From assembly GCA_937924505.1 (NCBI GenBank), contig CALDSR010000074.1:1-23030 (forward strand): a DNA stretch of 23,030 nucleotides, in the 5' to 3' direction. The notes beneath the pieces were generated by a model. It worked only from the letters and a program-made list of their open reading frames with translations, was not told the origin of the DNA and made no database searches. This DNA comes from an uncultured Granulosicoccus sp. Its GTDB lineage: Bacteria > Pseudomonadota > Gammaproteobacteria > Granulosicoccales > Granulosicoccaceae. A program made the translations under genes and the position numbers. Below, one piece after another: positions 22,569-23,030 of this stretch. How positions within the stretch are numbered: the stretch's first letter is position 1; each line of letters starts with the position of its first letter.

Positions 22569-23030
22569 CTAGTTAAGTCTGAATACCAGCGGAAGTCGAA
22601 AAATTCTGTCCGCAACATCCGTAGGTGGTGGCGGAAACGGAGATGCATCCTCAACGGCTTGCAAAGCAGATTCATCCAGAACCATGTGACCGGAGCTCGA
22701 CAGTATGCGGGACGCCAGCACCTTGCCCGTATCCTCGATCGAGAATTCAAGACCAACCCTACCCTCGATTCTCCGACGTCTCGCTTGCCGAGGATAACGA
22801 TGATGTGCGGCGATCCTGTCACGCAGGAGGGTCCGATAATCGATAACAGATGATGTGGCTTCACTCGGTGTAACGGCCGTTGATTCTGCAATGTCCGACG
22901 CCACTCCGCCCGAGTCTTTTGATGCAGGTTCCGCCTCAGTTGCAGGCGTCGGTGCAGGCGTCGGTGCAGGCGCAGGTTCTGGCGCAGGTTCTGGCGCAGG
23001 TTCTGGCGCAGGTTCTGGCGCAGGTGCAGG
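22569..23030 (-). CDS. TonB-like energy transducer, C-terminal part (gene continues past the window)
   Basis: The reading frame enters from the window's right edge and ends in the stop at 22569. The visible 153 residues hold a Pro/Ala/Glu-rich linker (PEPAPEPAPEPA and PAPTPAPTPA, then an acidic Ser-rich part) and a C-terminal TonB domain: YPRQARRRRIEGRV, VLASRILSSSGHMVLDESALQAV and SPFPPPP, close to the C-terminus of TonB proteins (FRLN end). TonB links proton-motive force from ExbB/ExbD to outer-membrane receptors. The GTG at 22904 is inside the gene, since the Pro-rich frame continues upstream. The N-terminal membrane anchor is outside the window. Part of the linker is a perfect tandem repeat. 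Confidence 0.88.
   Translation of the reverse strand, partial: PAPAPEPAPEPAPEPAPEPAPAPTPAPTPATEAEPASKDSGGVASDIAESTAVTPSEATSSVIDYRTLLRDRIAAHHRYPRQARRRRIEGRVGLEFSIEDTGKVLASRILSSSGHMVLDESALQAVEDASPFPPPPTDVADRIFRLPLVFRLN
22972..23030 (-). repeat. 12-bp tandem repeat within the TonB linker
   Basis: GCAGGTTCTGGC occurs four times in a row (22972-23019), followed by a partial copy that runs to the window end. On the minus strand each copy encodes the four-residue unit APEP, so length changes stay in frame. A GCAGGCGTCGGT-type unit lies just before it (about 22941-22970). The repeat may continue outside the window. Confidence 0.8.

Noticed and set aside
22941..23030. CRISPR or non-coding repeat array
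   Set aside because: Copies are contiguous 12-mers without spacers and encode the Pro-rich TonB linker.

Overview
The window reads as chromosomal DNA of an aerobic Gram-negative bacterium, most likely a marine gammaproteobacterium. The pointers are two lipoproteins, a TonB-type protein, a secreted GH16 glucanase, quaternary-amine/one-carbon catabolism genes and a GlxA/GbdR-type AraC regulator. A Granulosicoccus-like lineage is my guess and is not provable from the sequence. Genes are densely packed. I found no rRNA, tRNA, insertion sequence, phage or CRISPR array.

Layout. (1) 34-213 (-): a tiny GTG-started lipoprotein. (2) 214-974: the only long gene-free stretch, ending in a hairpin plus a terminator-like stem just ahead of a secreted GH16 glucanase with a duplicated beta-sandwich-like domain (975-2633); an aldo/keto reductase follows it. 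(3) 3511-4960: a Nudix hydrolase and a hydroxypyruvate-isomerase-like TIM-barrel protein, divergent from each other. (4) 4989-12214 (-): a regulator-headed catabolic run, in transcription order GlxA/GbdR-like AraC regulator, MttB-family methyltransferase without pyrrolysine, DMGDH/sarcosine-dehydrogenase-like flavoprotein with GcvT domains, a second aldo/keto reductase, and an enolase-superfamily protein with mandelate-racemase-type active-site residues. (5) 12237-16386: a lipid-type module of cytochrome P450 translationally coupled to a fatty acyl-AMP ligase carrying its own acyl-carrier domain, with a DUF374-type acyltransferase divergent from it. (6) 16414-18132: an FG-GAP/VCBS lipoprotein divergent from a secreted endostatin/lectin-like protein. 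(7) 18200-18688: ureidoglycolate lyase. (8) 18909-21960: a three-gene signalling operon with overlapping genes: periplasmic sulfite-oxidase-fold protein with no cysteine in its mature part, hybrid histidine kinase, LuxR-type response regulator. (9) 21976-23030 (-): a VUT-family transporter and the 3' part of a TonB-like gene with a repetitive Pro-rich linker, cut by the window end.

The most promising systems are the MttB/DMGDH-GcvT pair, which has no corrinoid protein nearby; the P450/FAAL-ACP pair; and the SUOX-fold/hybrid kinase/LuxR operon, where a probable former cofactor protein may serve as a periplasmic sensor partner. All functional statements rest on motif reading and family knowledge; no database search was possible.
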